From NCBI GenBank assembly GCA_025769875.1, contig JAGFNK010000817.1, positions 1 through 20,907 on the forward strand: a DNA stretch of 20,907 bases, in the 5' to 3' direction. Source of the stretch: Russula earlei (lineage: Eukaryota; Basidiomycota; Agaricomycetes; Russulales; Russulaceae). The position numbers and the translations under genes are program-made. Below, in pieces: positions 1 to 8,745 of the stretch. Numbering within the stretch: the first letter of the stretch is position 1; the number at the start of each line of letters is the position of its first letter. The notes below the pieces were generated by a model. That model was not told the DNA's origin, searched no databases, and worked only from the letters and a program-made list of their open reading frames with translations.

Positions 1-253
1 CTTCGTCACCAAGGTCATCTTCAGCCCTGGTGAAGGCGCCGTCGCGGGCGTGCAGGGCGTCGCTGCGGTCGGCGTGCGGGTTGATGGGCTGTTGGCTGAC
101 CAGCCCGAGACGGACGATGGCGATGGCGATGGCGATGGCGATGGCGATGGCGATGGCGATGGCGATGAAGATGCGGAGGTTGCGGGACGTGGCGGGATGG
201 TGTTGACAGGGTTGCCGTTTCGGGGGAGCGTGAGAGTCGGGAAGAAAGGGTGA
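1..253 (+). CDS. 3' end of an unidentified protein gene (5' part outside the window)
   Basis: The frame enters at base 2 and reads through to TGA at 251-253. Its first residues (FVTKVIFSPGEGAVAG) look like normal protein rather than a chance frame. The tail contains an eight-fold Asp-Gly run encoded by a GATGGC repeat and ends in a basic GKKG. The same C-terminal segment, without the Asp-Gly run, recurs at 13011-13235, where a further 32 codons upstream are visible (including WFVDVEVLPRRERE). This recurrence supports the reading frame. I do not recognise the family. The gene is convergent with the first CHAT gene, with 228 bases between the two stop codons. Confidence 0.55.
   Translation, partial: FVTKVIFSPGEGAVAGVQGVAAVGVRVDGLLADQPETDDGDGDGDGDGDGDGDGDEDAEVAGRGGMVLTGLPFRGSVRVGKKG
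116..166 (+). repeat. GATGGC hexanucleotide microsatellite (8.5 units)
   Basis: Eight perfect GATGGC units are followed by GAT. They lie in frame in the partial gene and encode alternating Asp-Gly. The homologous position in the truncated copy near 13190-13205 has only a short GACAATGGCAAT stretch, so the repeat expanded in one copy or was lost in the other. Confidence 0.95.
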
Positions 254-481
254 CTCGATAATGAATGTTGCGTCAATGCTGGTTTGTCGTAGCGTCTGCG
301 TGTTGAACACATGTACTGGTACTGTACGTTTCCAGTCAATATATTTAGTTGTCTTCGTTCGAGCGCGTGGATTGATAATAACGGAGCTGAGGCAGTACAA
401 TTACGACATCCGAGATATCAGATCCTGGGTTCCATACTGATAGTGATGGATCTCCATAATGTAAAGAGTTCTGCGTCCAAG
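254..481. other. Convergent 3' flank between the left gene and CHAT copy 1
   Basis: There is no gene here. The segment is conserved in units 2 (about 9393-9650) and 3 (about 13280-13496), including CGTAGCGTCTGCGTGTTGAACACATGTACTGGTAC in part and GGAGCTGAGGCAGTACAATTACGACATCC. It presumably holds the 3' UTRs and polyadenylation signals of both convergent genes. Confidence 0.6.
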
Positions 482-1520
482 TCATGCCCCATAGTGCACG
501 TAGGTCACCCAACGTGCCACAGTCACCTCTTTCCTCCGCAGCTCCTGCACGGCATCCCGAAGTGCCTTGGCTGCTCTCTCGTGGCGGGGCAGCTCCTCCT
601 CCCCCTTCTTCCTTTTCTTCGAAAACATCGACTTGTACAAGTGCTTGCACACGTCACTGCCATCCGGGTCCCCCATTTTCCACATCGTCCCGACCACGCT
701 GCGGAAGCCACAGTGCAGCATGGCGGCGGAGAGGTGGAGCGCCTCGTCCGGCCAGCTCCCGTCGGTCAGCGCGGCGGTGTGAGAGGCCGACAGGAAGGCA
801 AATTCGGCGGCAGGAATGCAACAGCTCGCGATGTCGCGCAGCGTGAGGCGCTCGTCGCCGAAAAGTTTGATCGACGCCTCGAACGGCTCGCTCGGCTTCA
901 GCTTGCCGGAGCCCGCAATGTGGAGGAAGGCGTTGCGCCGCATGCCGTCGAGGACCCCGGCCGCAGTCGCCTTCTCCACCTTGAGGTGGCTCACTCGCGC
1001 CCGGCGAAGCCCACGCACAAGCTTGACCTCTTCCTGAATGCCGGGGAGGTTTCTGTCGTGGCGCGCTACGAGAAGGAGTGGTGATGGCTGGCATCGGCCA
1101 GATGCAGATGTACCGGGAATGGGCCTCCGAGAATCGATCAGTGTAGAGAGCGTCGGCGTGTAGGAAAGGATGTAAAGGTCGCAGAAATACCGCTGCGTCC
1201 ACTCGCGCGACGAGGATGGAATTGGGCCCATCGCGTGCAGGGGGAGATAACAAAACGCGGATGTCGGACACAACCAAACCCGAGACTGCTCCGGTATTCC
1301 CAACTCGCGAAGTCTCTCGATGACCAGCTGGCCGACGAGCTCATAAAGTTCTGCGAGCACATAGCGAACTGCGTCCGTGTATAGATCCCACTCGATGACT
1401 CCTTCTTGCCCCTGTCGTACGTTCACTAGTTGATCTTTCAGTCGGTTCGCTCGATCATAAAAGTCGTTCGAAGTGGGGATGTGGGAAATGGGAGAATCAC
1501 GAACAACAATGAGAATGTCG
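482..1520 (-). pseudogene. TPR-CHAT copy 1, C-terminal (CHAT) half, separated by retrotransposon insertion
   Basis: This is the continuation of the frame that breaks off at 7105. With one target duplication removed, the two parts join in frame across Asp556 of a 900-residue protein, and the frame is open to TGA at 482-484. CHAT hallmarks visible here are the PTSAFCYLPLHAMG segment (about residue 640), FLHIAGSG (about 754-761), AFLSASHTA (about 797-805) and the PDEALHLSAAMLHCGFRSVVGTMW block. Family members normally have H-G and S-A-C at the second and third of these positions. Ser759 (codon 908-910) and Ser801 (codon 782-784) stand there instead, which would abolish protease activity. No in-frame Met occurs before the CHAT core. 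It shares strand with the adjacent LTR. Confidence 0.85.
1516..1520. repeat. Target-site duplication TGTCG, left copy
   Basis: TGTCG directly precedes the left LTR and is repeated directly after the right LTR. A single copy is present at the matching site in CHAT copies 2 and 3. Five bases is the usual duplication size for copia elements. Confidence 0.97.
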
Positions 1521-1623
1521 TGTAGAAACTTTGGGGTTCAACGAGAGTGGGAGAAATGACAGTTTTTGTGAGTGAGTGCCGCGTCCGAAGGGAGGCCTAC
1601 ACGTTCGCACTCGCGAGGGTCGC

Positions 1624-1674
1624 TGAATAAGCAATGACTGTGCTCAGTGACTCGCGCGCGTAAGCGATCACTGA
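1624..1674. repeat. LTR internal repeat, first composite copy (21 + 32 bases)
   Basis: TGAATAAGCAATGACTGTGCT (1624-1644) overlaps a 32-base motif (1643-1674) that starts CTCAGTGACTCGC and ends GCGATCACTGA. The 21-base part recurs at 1687-1707 and the 32-base part at 1762-1793. The 32-mer is itself an inverted repeat (CTCAGTGA/TCACTGA plus TCGC/GCGA). Equivalent copies lie in the 5' LTR, 5043 bases to the right. Confidence 0.9.
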
Positions 1675-1761
1675 AGATATATTACCTGAATAAGCAATGA
1701 CTGTGCTATCCAGGTATGAGCTCTTATGGAACGTAAGAAAAGGGTAGCTAAAGGAACGTAC

Positions 1762-1794
1762 CTCAGTGACTCGCGCGCGTAAGCGATCACTGAG
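1762..1794. repeat. LTR internal inverted repeat, second copy
   Basis: CTCAGTGA (1762-1769) pairs with TCACTGAG (1787-1794), and TCGC pairs with GCGA inside. This gives a 12-base-pair imperfect stem around a GCGCGTAA loop. It is the same 32-mer as at 1643-1674, here with one more pair. The 5' LTR copy is at 6805-6837. Confidence 0.85.
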
Positions 1795-2053
1795 GGAAGG
1801 TAAGTATTTTGTCTACTCATATAAGTAGGAAACAGGTGCGGATTCTGTAAGTCCGCGGACGAAGGGTATGCAAGAAACGGGACAATGATCGAGCCAATAA
1901 ACATCCAGACTAGTTAATTAGTCTAGGTACTAACTGTTGTAGATAGCTAGATCCACTTAGGGTGGCCTAATGGCACGGGTATATTTATCGACTGAGGGGA
2001 CAACTCACTCGTTCTCGTGCGCTCGCGATCGAGTTCACTCGCGCTCAGGAATT

Positions 2054-5000
2054 TTACAACACTCCCCCTCGCTTTGTGGACAGGCCGAGTCCTGACGCAA
2101 AGTGTTTGACCTTTACAGAAGGGAGCGCCTTGGTGAGCGCGTCGGCGAGCATGTCATCTGTTGGGCAATACACGAGTCGCGCAGAACCTTGCTCGATGAC
2201 CCATCGAATCCAGTGGTACCGGACGTCAATGTGTTTGGTCCGGGCGTGATACTGATGGTCGCGCGCGAGCGCGATAGCTGACTGATTGTCGGAGAAAAGG
2301 GTGGTGGCGTTAGAGAGGGGGCCAAAGACTTCTGAGATAAGGCTGCGCAGCCATAGCGCTTCCTTCATCCCGTGAGTGGCCGCAACGTATTCACTCTCTG
2401 TGGTCGAGAGCGAAATGATCTCCTGGCGCTTTGAGGACCAAGAGACAGCACCGCCGTCGATGAGGAACGCGTAGCCTGAGATGGCGCGCCGATCCTCGGC
2501 CATGCTGCCATCCGCGTCCGCATATCCTTCGAGGACGCGCTTTGTTTCGCCGTAAGTGAGCCACAAGTCGCGTGTGCCAGACAAGTAACGGTAAATTCGC
2601 TTGACTGCATGCCAGTGCGCTGGGCCTGGGTTTGTGGCGAACCGTGCTACGGTGGCCACTGCAAAGGCGATGTCCGGGCGCGTGGAAAGTGCGGCCCAAT
2701 TGAGGGCGCCGACGGCCTCGCGGTATGGTACATCGCGCATGGCGGCAGACTCAGCCGCGCTTGTTGGCGACTGCTCGCGCGTAAGGCGGGACTGTATGTC
2801 CATGGGTGTGGAGAGTGGTTTGAGCTCGTCTAAATGATAGCGACGAAGGATCGAGTCAATATATGCTCGCTGCGACATGTGGATGGTGCCGCCCGCGCGG
2901 TCGCGTTGGATCTCAATACCGAGCATCCAATGGAGCTCGCCCAGGTCAGTGACCTCGACGTGCTCGCGCAGGCCATCCTTGAATTCAGTCACAAGTTGCT
3001 CGCTGCTCGCCGCAATTGTGCAATCGTCAACATGCACAGCGACAACCGTTATGTCGCGCCCGGCTTGTCTGGACTTGTAAAACACGGCTTGATCAACAGA
3101 GCACTGTTTGAAACCGAGTGAGGCAAAAATGGAGGAGAGTTTCTGGTACCAACGCCTCCCAGATTGTTTGAGCCCATAAAGTGTCTTCACGAGACGTAGG
3201 ACGCGCGTGCCTGCCCCCGGGTCTCGGTAGCCCGGGGGGTGTTGCATGTATAGAATTTCTTGGTTGTTGAGCACGCCATTCAGGTAGGCCCCTTTGATAT
3301 CAACCTGGTGGAGTTCAAGACGGAGGCGATTTGCCATGGCTATGATGGCGCGCGACGACGCAAGACGGGCTACTGGTGCATAAGTATCATCGTAGTCGAT
3401 ACCTCCGATTTGGCTGAATCCTTGGGCGACAAGCCGCGCCTTGTAGCGCGCGATGTTGCCGGCTGCGTCCTTTTTGGCCTTGAAGACCCATTTGGAACCA
3501 ATGATGTTGGCTCCTGGGGGTGGTTCTTCGAGTCGCCAAGTGCCTGCAGTCTTTAGTGTGGCGAGTTCCTCTTTGATGGCCTGCTCCCAGAGGGGCCAAT
3601 CAGGCCTCCGCTTCGCTTCGGTGAGCGAGCGAGGCTCCAACGCTTCTGCATCGGAAGTTGCAGTGGCGAAGGCATGTTCGAGGCCAGCGAAGTCTTCAAG
3701 GAGCATGGGCAGGCCATCGGCAACGGACCATGCTCCCCCTGCTTCCTCAGTGTCGAGAGAGCCTGGCAGGCGGATGCCGCGCGGTATGCGGGGAGCCCCG
3801 CGGCGTGCGGAAGTAACGCCTTCGCCTGCCTGGAGGTCACGGACGGCGCGTGAGGGTTTGCGAAGGCGGGTGGAGCGTCGAGGGCCATCTGTAAGGCTGG
3901 TTTCAACTTCTTCTTCTGATGCTGGATATTGAATTGGTGCAGGCAGGGGTTCAGGCGATTGAGGCGGAATGGGTGACTCTGGTGTGAGGTCAGGGTTGGG
4001 GTCAGGTTCCTCTTCAGGATGTTCGGAATGGGTAGGCGTTTTGGGGACTTCATGCAGGCCGGGGTCCTCAGCGTGCCGCTCGCTTCCAGCGGTTGGGACC
4101 GCGATGCGCTGCTCCCCCTCGAGCGGTGCGCGGGACGAGAAATAGACGTCGCGCTCGACGCTTACAGTTCGAGTGGTGGGCCAATAGATTCTGTGGGCAT
4201 GTGAATCAGTGTCTACCCCGAGCCATTTGCCTTCGCGTGCTCTAGGGTTCAACTTAGAACCCTTGTTGTTTGTGTGTACCCATACACTGCAGCCCCACCG
4301 GTGAAGGCCGGACAAATCCGGCGGTTCCTTATGCAGCGCTTCATATGGTGTTTTGCCGTCTAGTGCGCGGGTGGCGGTGCGATTCTTGAGCCAGACAGCA
4401 TGCCGCAGCGCTTCTCCCCATAGAGATTTTGGGAGCCCACTTTCGTGAGAGAGGGCACGCATGCGTTCTAGCAGAGTCCTGTTAAGGCGCTCTGCGATCC
4501 CGTTGTGCTGTGGCGTGTCGTGGGTGGTGAGCCGCCGCGCGGTGCCAGCCGCGGCCAGGTGCTTGTCGAAGGCGCCACTTAAGTACTCGCCTCCGCGGTC
4601 GGAGCGGAGCACTTTGATCGCACTGCAATGACCTTGTGACTTTGCCCATGCCTCAAAGGCTCTATACATTTCGAAGGCTTCAGATTTCTTGGTTAACAGG
4701 AAGGCGACTGTATAGCGAGTTGCGGAGTCAGTGAATGTAATGAAGTGTTTTCGACCCTGGCGTGTTGCAACGGATGCAGGCCCCCAGAGATCGCTGTTGA
4801 TCTCTTCCCCAAAATGCTGAGCGGGAGTGCTGCGACGCACTTTCAGTATGGGGAGGCGGGTAGCGCGGGCGAATATACATGCTTCGCAGTCGCTCGGCTT
4901 GGATGTAGTGTCGATGGTAATGCCTCGAACTGCTCCTGTTTGAACTAGTTTGAGGGCACTTCCGATTGCGATGTGACCAAGGCGTCTATGTAGCTCCATG

Positions 5001-6559
5001 ACTGAAAGTTCAACAGAGTGAACGTATTCAGTGCTGCGCTCTACACGATATAGTCCGCGTGCGCTGCGGGGTATGTGAGCTACTCGCCCACCTGTCGGAG
5101 CGACAATGTCCAAAAATCCATTATGCAGCTCCATGCAATAGCCCTCCTGATCTAGGGCTCCGAGCGAAACAAGCGTGTAGGCAACTTTCGGCGCGTGGAG
5201 AACTCCTCGAAGTGTTAATGTGCGCCAGCCACCCACATCTGGTACCTGCACGGTTAGCGATCCAACACCGATCGCTTGAAACTGCTGCTGATTTGCGGTG
5301 ATGAGAGTTACGGGTGGCGAAAGGGGGTGATAGCCAATGAAATCCCCTCTATAGGGGCTAATATGCTTTGTGGCTCCGGAATCGTAGAGCTCGATGCGGG
5401 TCTCGCTGCTGTTGACAACAATGGACGCGGCCGTCTGCTGCATCCCTTCAGGTGAGTTCGAAAGCTCCCCCGCAGTTGTACTTTCAACACATGCGTCTCC
5501 CTGTAAGGAGCAAGTCAAGTCACTGGGTGAAATGTGAGCAGTGCCGTCTGCCTCCTCGGCCAGCCAAAACCCGTCTGCTTCAACCGCATCGTCGGCAACG
5601 GCGTTTGCTGACCCGACTGGTCGGGTTTCTGCTTTGGTGGGTGCTGGGGTGCTGCCAGACTTGGGTGCGGGCTGCGCTCCTGCATTCCCCTCCTTCTTCG
5701 GGGAGCGGCACTCGCGCGCCCAGTGTCCTGGTTTCCCGCAATTGTGGCACTTGCCTCGGCGACGCTTCTTCCTAGCGTCGTCGGACCCGTGAGCAGCTAA
5801 GGCCTCGTCCGGCTGCTGGTCCCTTCTGCCCGAGCTTTGGCTATGTTGGCCGCGCCCGCGGCGGGTCTTAATTCGATCCGCTTCTTCGCATATAGAGGTG
5901 ATGAGGGAGTCCATGGAGACTTGGCTAGTAGTGTTGGTAAGTCGCGCCACTGTCATAAGTCCGGACGCGAATCGCGCTAGCTCCTCAGGGATGCTGCGAA
6001 GGACGGTGCGCTGGTATTCCGCGTCGGAAACACTGACTCCAGACGCATGGAGCTCCTCACGCTTGAAGCGGAGATCTTGTAGGAAGATACGAACGTCCAC
6101 GCCCTTAGCGCAACGGCTCTCCAAGAAGGCTTGGAGCCGGTCGCTCTGCGCGTATTCGCTTTTTAGCTTGTACTCCTGCGAGACTAAGTTCCAGCATGCC
6201 TCCGCGGTGTTGAGACGTCCCACGCGTACTGCGACAGCATCGGGGAGACGTTGGCAGAGCAGGAACCGTGCGATGCGGTCATTGCGGTCCCAGGCCTTCA
6301 CAGCCAGGTCTTCATCGGCGGTTGGACTCTGCGGGTTTGCTGGGGCAGGGCGCGTGGCGGTTCCGTCAAAATACCCCATTCTGTCGGTTGCCTCCATAGC
6401 TTGTGTGAAGCGCATGGTGAACACAGCCCAGTTGGAGCCGTTCAGTTCGAGATGAGGGATAATGGCTGGGAGTTGATCAAAAGTCCCAGGTGCAGGCACG
6501 GGCGACGGAGTTGTGGGTACAGCTGAGGATGTGGAAGCCATCTGAGGGCCAGGGCCCAT
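2054..6559 (-). CDS. Ty1/copia Gag-Pol polyprotein, 1501 residues, intact
   Basis: One uninterrupted frame from ATG 6557-6559 to TAA 2054-2056. Gag occupies about residues 1-290 and ends in a CCHC zinc knuckle (Cys271, Cys274, His279, Cys284) after a basic patch. The aspartic protease motif DSGAT is at 393-397. Integrase follows: zinc finger His524, His529, Cys558, Cys561, then the catalytic triad Asp590, Asp654, Glu690 with D-35-E spacing. Reverse transcriptase covers about 1015-1260, with Asp1087 in VDIKGAYLNG and the catalytic pair Asp1178-Asp1179 in HVDD (His in place of the more usual Tyr). RNase H carries Asp1348, Glu1388, Asp1424 and Asp1445. There is no frameshift between Gag and Pol, as in Drosophila copia. 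The first ATG lies in the primer site; Met7 (6541) is an alternative start just beyond it. Confidence 0.97.
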   Translation of the reverse strand: MGPGPQMASTSSAVPTTPSPVPAPGTFDQLPAIIPHLELNGSNWAVFTMRFTQAMEATDRMGYFDGTATRPAPANPQSPTADEDLAVKAWDRNDRIARFLLCQRLPDAVAVRVGRLNTAEACWNLVSQEYKLKSEYAQSDRLQAFLESRCAKGVDVRIFLQDLRFKREELHASGVSVSDAEYQRTVLRSIPEELARFASGLMTVARLTNTTSQVSMDSLITSICEEADRIKTRRGRGQHSQSSGRRDQQPDEALAAHGSDDARKKRRRGKCHNCGKPGHWARECRSPKKEGNAGAQPAPKSGSTPAPTKAETRPVGSANAVADDAVEADGFWLAEEADGTAHISPSDLTCSLQGDACVESTTAGELSNSPEGMQQTAASIVVNSSETRIELYDSGATKHISPYRGDFIGYHPLSPPVTLITANQQQFQAIGVGSLTVQVPDVGGWRTLTLRGVLHAPKVAYTLVSLGALDQEGYCMELHNGFLDIVAPTGGRVAHIPRSARGLYRVERSTEYVHSVELSVMELHRRLGHIAIGSALKLVQTGAVRGITIDTTSKPSDCEACIFARATRLPILKVRRSTPAQHFGEEINSDLWGPASVATRQGRKHFITFTDSATRYTVAFLLTKKSEAFEMYRAFEAWAKSQGHCSAIKVLRSDRGGEYLSGAFDKHLAAAGTARRLTTHDTPQHNGIAERLNRTLLERMRALSHESGLPKSLWGEALRHAVWLKNRTATRALDGKTPYEALHKEPPDLSGLHRWGCSVWVHTNNKGSKLNPRAREGKWLGVDTDSHAHRIYWPTTRTVSVERDVYFSSRAPLEGEQRIAVPTAGSERHAEDPGLHEVPKTPTHSEHPEEEPDPNPDLTPESPIPPQSPEPLPAPIQYPASEEEVETSLTDGPRRSTRLRKPSRAVRDLQAGEGVTSARRGAPRIPRGIRLPGSLDTEEAGGAWSVADGLPMLLEDFAGLEHAFATATSDAEALEPRSLTEAKRRPDWPLWEQAIKEELATLKTAGTWRLEEPPPGANIIGSKWVFKAKKDAAGNIARYKARLVAQGFSQIGGIDYDDTYAPVARLASSRAIIAMANRLRLELHQVDIKGAYLNGVLNNQEILYMQHPPGYRDPGAGTRVLRLVKTLYGLKQSGRRWYQKLSSIFASLGFKQCSVDQAVFYKSRQAGRDITVVAVHVDDCTIAASSEQLVTEFKDGLREHVEVTDLGELHWMLGIEIQRDRAGGTIHMSQRAYIDSILRRYHLDELKPLSTPMDIQSRLTREQSPTSAAESAAMRDVPYREAVGALNWAALSTRPDIAFAVATVARFATNPGPAHWHAVKRIYRYLSGTRDLWLTYGETKRVLEGYADADGSMAEDRRAISGYAFLIDGGAVSWSSKRQEIISLSTTESEYVAATHGMKEALWLRSLISEVFGPLSNATTLFSDNQSAIALARDHQYHARTKHIDVRYHWIRWVIEQGSARLVYCPTDDMLADALTKALPSVKVKHFASGLGLSTKRGGVL
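2062..2070 (-). other. Polypurine tract of the copia element
   Basis: In element orientation a GAGGGGGAG purine run directly precedes the 3' LTR (TGTTG). This is the expected plus-strand primer. It is also coding: the tract specifies the Arg-Gly-Gly near the end of the polyprotein. Confidence 0.8.
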
Positions 6560-6563
6560 AACC
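6550..6563 (-). other. Primer binding site matching initiator tRNA-Met anticodon region
   Basis: In element orientation the bases right after the 5' LTR are GGTTATGGGCCCTG. The + strand therefore reads CAGGGCCCATAACC, which is the anticodon stem-loop of a eukaryotic initiator tRNA-Met (CAU anticodon within CCCAUAACC). Drosophila copia and yeast Ty5 are primed by such a tRNA half-molecule cut in the anticodon loop rather than by the tRNA 3' end. The match abuts the LTR with no spacer. The start codon of the polyprotein lies within it. Confidence 0.85.
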
Positions 6564-7104
6564 TGTAGAAACTTTGGGGTTCAACGAGAGTGGGAGAAAT
6601 GACAGTTTTTGTGAGTGAGTGCCGCGTCCGAAGGGAGGCCTACACGTTCGCACTCGCGAGGGTCGCTGAATAAGCAATGACTGTGCTCAGTGACTCGCGC
6701 GCGTAAGCGATCACTGAAGATATATTACCTGAATAAGCAATGACTGTGCTATCCAGGTATGAGCTCTTATGGAACGTAAGAAAAGGGTAGCTAAAGGAAC
6801 GTACCTCAGTGACTCGCGCGCGTAAGCGATCACTGAGGGAAGGTAAGTATTTTGTCTACTCATATAAGTAGGAAACAGGTGCGGATTCTGTAAGTCCGCG
6901 GACGAAGGGTATGCAAGAAACGGGACAATGATCGAGCCAATAAACACCCAGACTAGTTAATTAGTCTAGGTACTAACTGTTGTAGATAGCTAGATCCACT
7001 TAGGGTGGCCTAATGGCACGGGTATATTTATCGACTGAGGGGACAACTCACTCGTTCTCGTGCGCTCGCGATCGAGTTCACTCGCGCTCAGGAATTTTAC
7101 AACA
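6564..7104 (-). repeat. 5' LTR of the copia element
   Basis: 541 bases, TG...CA, near-identical to 1521-2061. Its first bases (TGTTGTAA in element orientation) supply the Met-Leu-stop that ends the upstream host reading frame. It contains two copies each of a 21-base and a 32-base internal repeat. Confidence 0.97.
7023..7032 (-). promoter_or_regulatory. Possible TATA element in the 5' LTR
   Basis: GATAAATATA on the element strand, about 73 bases into the LTR. An alternative A/T-rich candidate, CTTATATG, lies at 6861-6868. Both are also in the 3' LTR (1980-1989 and 1818-1825). This is only a sequence resemblance; no transcription start can be fixed from the sequence. Confidence 0.25.
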
Positions 7105-7109
7105 TGTCG
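7105..7109. repeat. Target-site duplication TGTCG, right copy
   Basis: It matches 1516-1520. On the - strand the bases fall in the Cys-Asp-Ile codons of the host gene (GAC ATT), so the duplication itself would not change the frame if the element were removed with one copy. Confidence 0.97.
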
Positions 7110-8745
7110 CAGCGCCATTTCGAGTGGTTGATGATGATGACCGGTCCCCGTGAAGCCGCAGAACGGAGCGTGTCGAAATGAGGTGGAATTAAAAAGCGAT
7201 CGAAGCCTGGTAGATTTCGAATACGCGAAGTGAGCGTATCGCGCTCCTTGAGAAGTTTCCGTTGTCTCGTCACAAGACGACTGAACGGGTCCATCCGGCT
7301 TCCCTCGCGACTCCCACCACCGTCGTCCAGATCTGTATCACCTCCAAGCCTATTGGAGATGGACAATCTCTCGATCTCATGGTTGACCGCAATATACCTA
7401 TTTGCCAATAGCCGCTGGTAGCTGATAGGCTGGTCGACTTCAGTGCGGAAGCCACGCATTTCGGACCAGAGCAGGGATCTCCCTCGTTCCAAAACCTCAA
7501 TCGCCTGCTCATGGCAACCTGTACTGATGTGATGTGATGCGTAGTCCAGTGGCATTGTCTCGCAAGTATGGCCCATCCAGACGAGTCGAGCGTGCTGTAA
7601 TTGTACTGTTGGAGCAAATTCCAGAGAGGGTTTCATTAATGACATCGCACTTTCATATGCAGTGGAGACCGACGAGTGCCTGAACTGTCGTGCGAGGAGG
7701 GCCCAAAGACACAAAAACTTGTATCGATCCGCTACACTCACATATTTATCATCGACAGCCATCGGACATAGACGCATGATTTCCTCTACGTCTTGCCTGT
7801 GACGAAGCAAGCGCCAGCGAAGACATAAGCAAGTAACAAGTCGTCGCATCACACAAAAGTGCAGAGCCCGTGCGTCTTGCATAGCAAGAAATCTGCGGTA
7901 AAGAATGATTGCCTCTTCAAGATAGGCCATCGAATGGGTGGAATTGAATGCGATCAAGAGATCATCGCACAAGAAGCTGAGAGGAATAAATGATAATGGA
8001 TGGGTCGAATGCGATGGGTCAAGTAGCATCCGACGGTATATTATTGCCTTTTCGATTTCCGCAAGGTCGCCCGTCCGAGAAAACTTGCTATCATACCAAC
8101 ACGCGAGCTCCTCGAAATACGTTCTCTGAAGAAGAGAACCGGTCGTGGTCCTGTGGAGTAGACCTTCGAGGTGATCGATTTTCTCCAGTACTGTCGTGAG
8201 CGGATAGGCACGTCTGCTGGCGTACATGCCACCAGTATGCCCTCTGGATGATAAGAGGTTGACGAGATCTGCACTAAGAAAGCGCGCCTCCAGAAGACTC
8301 TCTGTGAGTCCGAATGTTTTGAAGCGTTTCTCCGCAAGTATGGATAAAGCTTGAGTGAGGACAGCACGGTGTTGATTGTCTGGAGAAGATAAGCTGAGTG
8401 CTGTGCGACAACGGAAAATTGCCTCTTCTGAGTATTGTGGGTCTGAATAGAAAATTGAGCGGGCAAGAGCAAGCAACGCGGTCATTTCTGAAGCCTGGGT
8501 GCGGAGTGACTCTGTGCCATCCCGAGGAGTGGAAGCGATGAGGTCGTCCAGAATGGTAATGGCCTCCTCGCACTCATAGATTGAATGCGTCTCGAAGACG
8601 AAGCGGGTGAGGAGAGCACTGGCCAACACGAGGGAAACTTCACGAGGGCATATTCGGAGCTTCTCCCGTAGCGATTGAATGACGTCATCTGAGGACTCAT
8701 TGGAAGCGTCAGGCAAAGCGTGGACGGTGCTCGATGGGGAGATCG

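Larger units (their letters stand above)
1521..2061 (-). repeat. 3' LTR of the copia element
   Basis: 541 bases, TG...CA. It is identical to the LTR at 6564-7104 except at 1904 (T here, C at 6947). The final bases of the polyprotein frame, including its TAA stop (2054-2056), lie inside this LTR. It has the same orientation as the downstream CHAT half of copy 1, so any promoter in it would point into that fragment. Confidence 0.97.
1521..7104 (-). mobile_element. Complete Ty1/copia LTR retrotransposon inserted in TPR-CHAT copy 1
   Basis: This is a 5584-base element on the - strand, bounded by 541-base LTRs that begin TG and end CA, with a perfect 5-base direct repeat TGTCG on each side. In its own orientation the order is 5' LTR (7104-6564), primer site, one Gag-Pol frame with integrase before reverse transcriptase (diagnostic of the copia superfamily), polypurine tract and 3' LTR (2061-1521). 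The LTRs differ at one base (T1904 versus C6947), the frame is intact and every catalytic residue I looked for is present, so the insertion is recent and the element may be active. Copies 2 and 3 of the host gene show the uninterrupted target (GAGAATGTCGCAGCGCC), which fixes the insertion point to the base. Confidence 0.97.

Noticed and set aside
311..1084. Long + strand open frames opposite the CHAT domains (also 9245-10018 and 13509-14444)
   Set aside because: They are antisense to a GC-rich conserved coding region, differ in frame and extent between the three copies, and resemble no protein. The - strand frame encodes a recognisable CHAT domain.
1668..1904. 78-codon frame within each LTR (also 6711-6947)
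   Set aside because: It has no motif, and its ATG exists only in the left LTR because of the single T/C difference; the right LTR has GTG. It is unlikely to be a gene.
5898..6455. + strand open frames opposite the retrotransposon (including 3453-3932 and 5452-5775)
   Set aside because: They are shadows of the Gag-Pol frame with no motif and biased composition.
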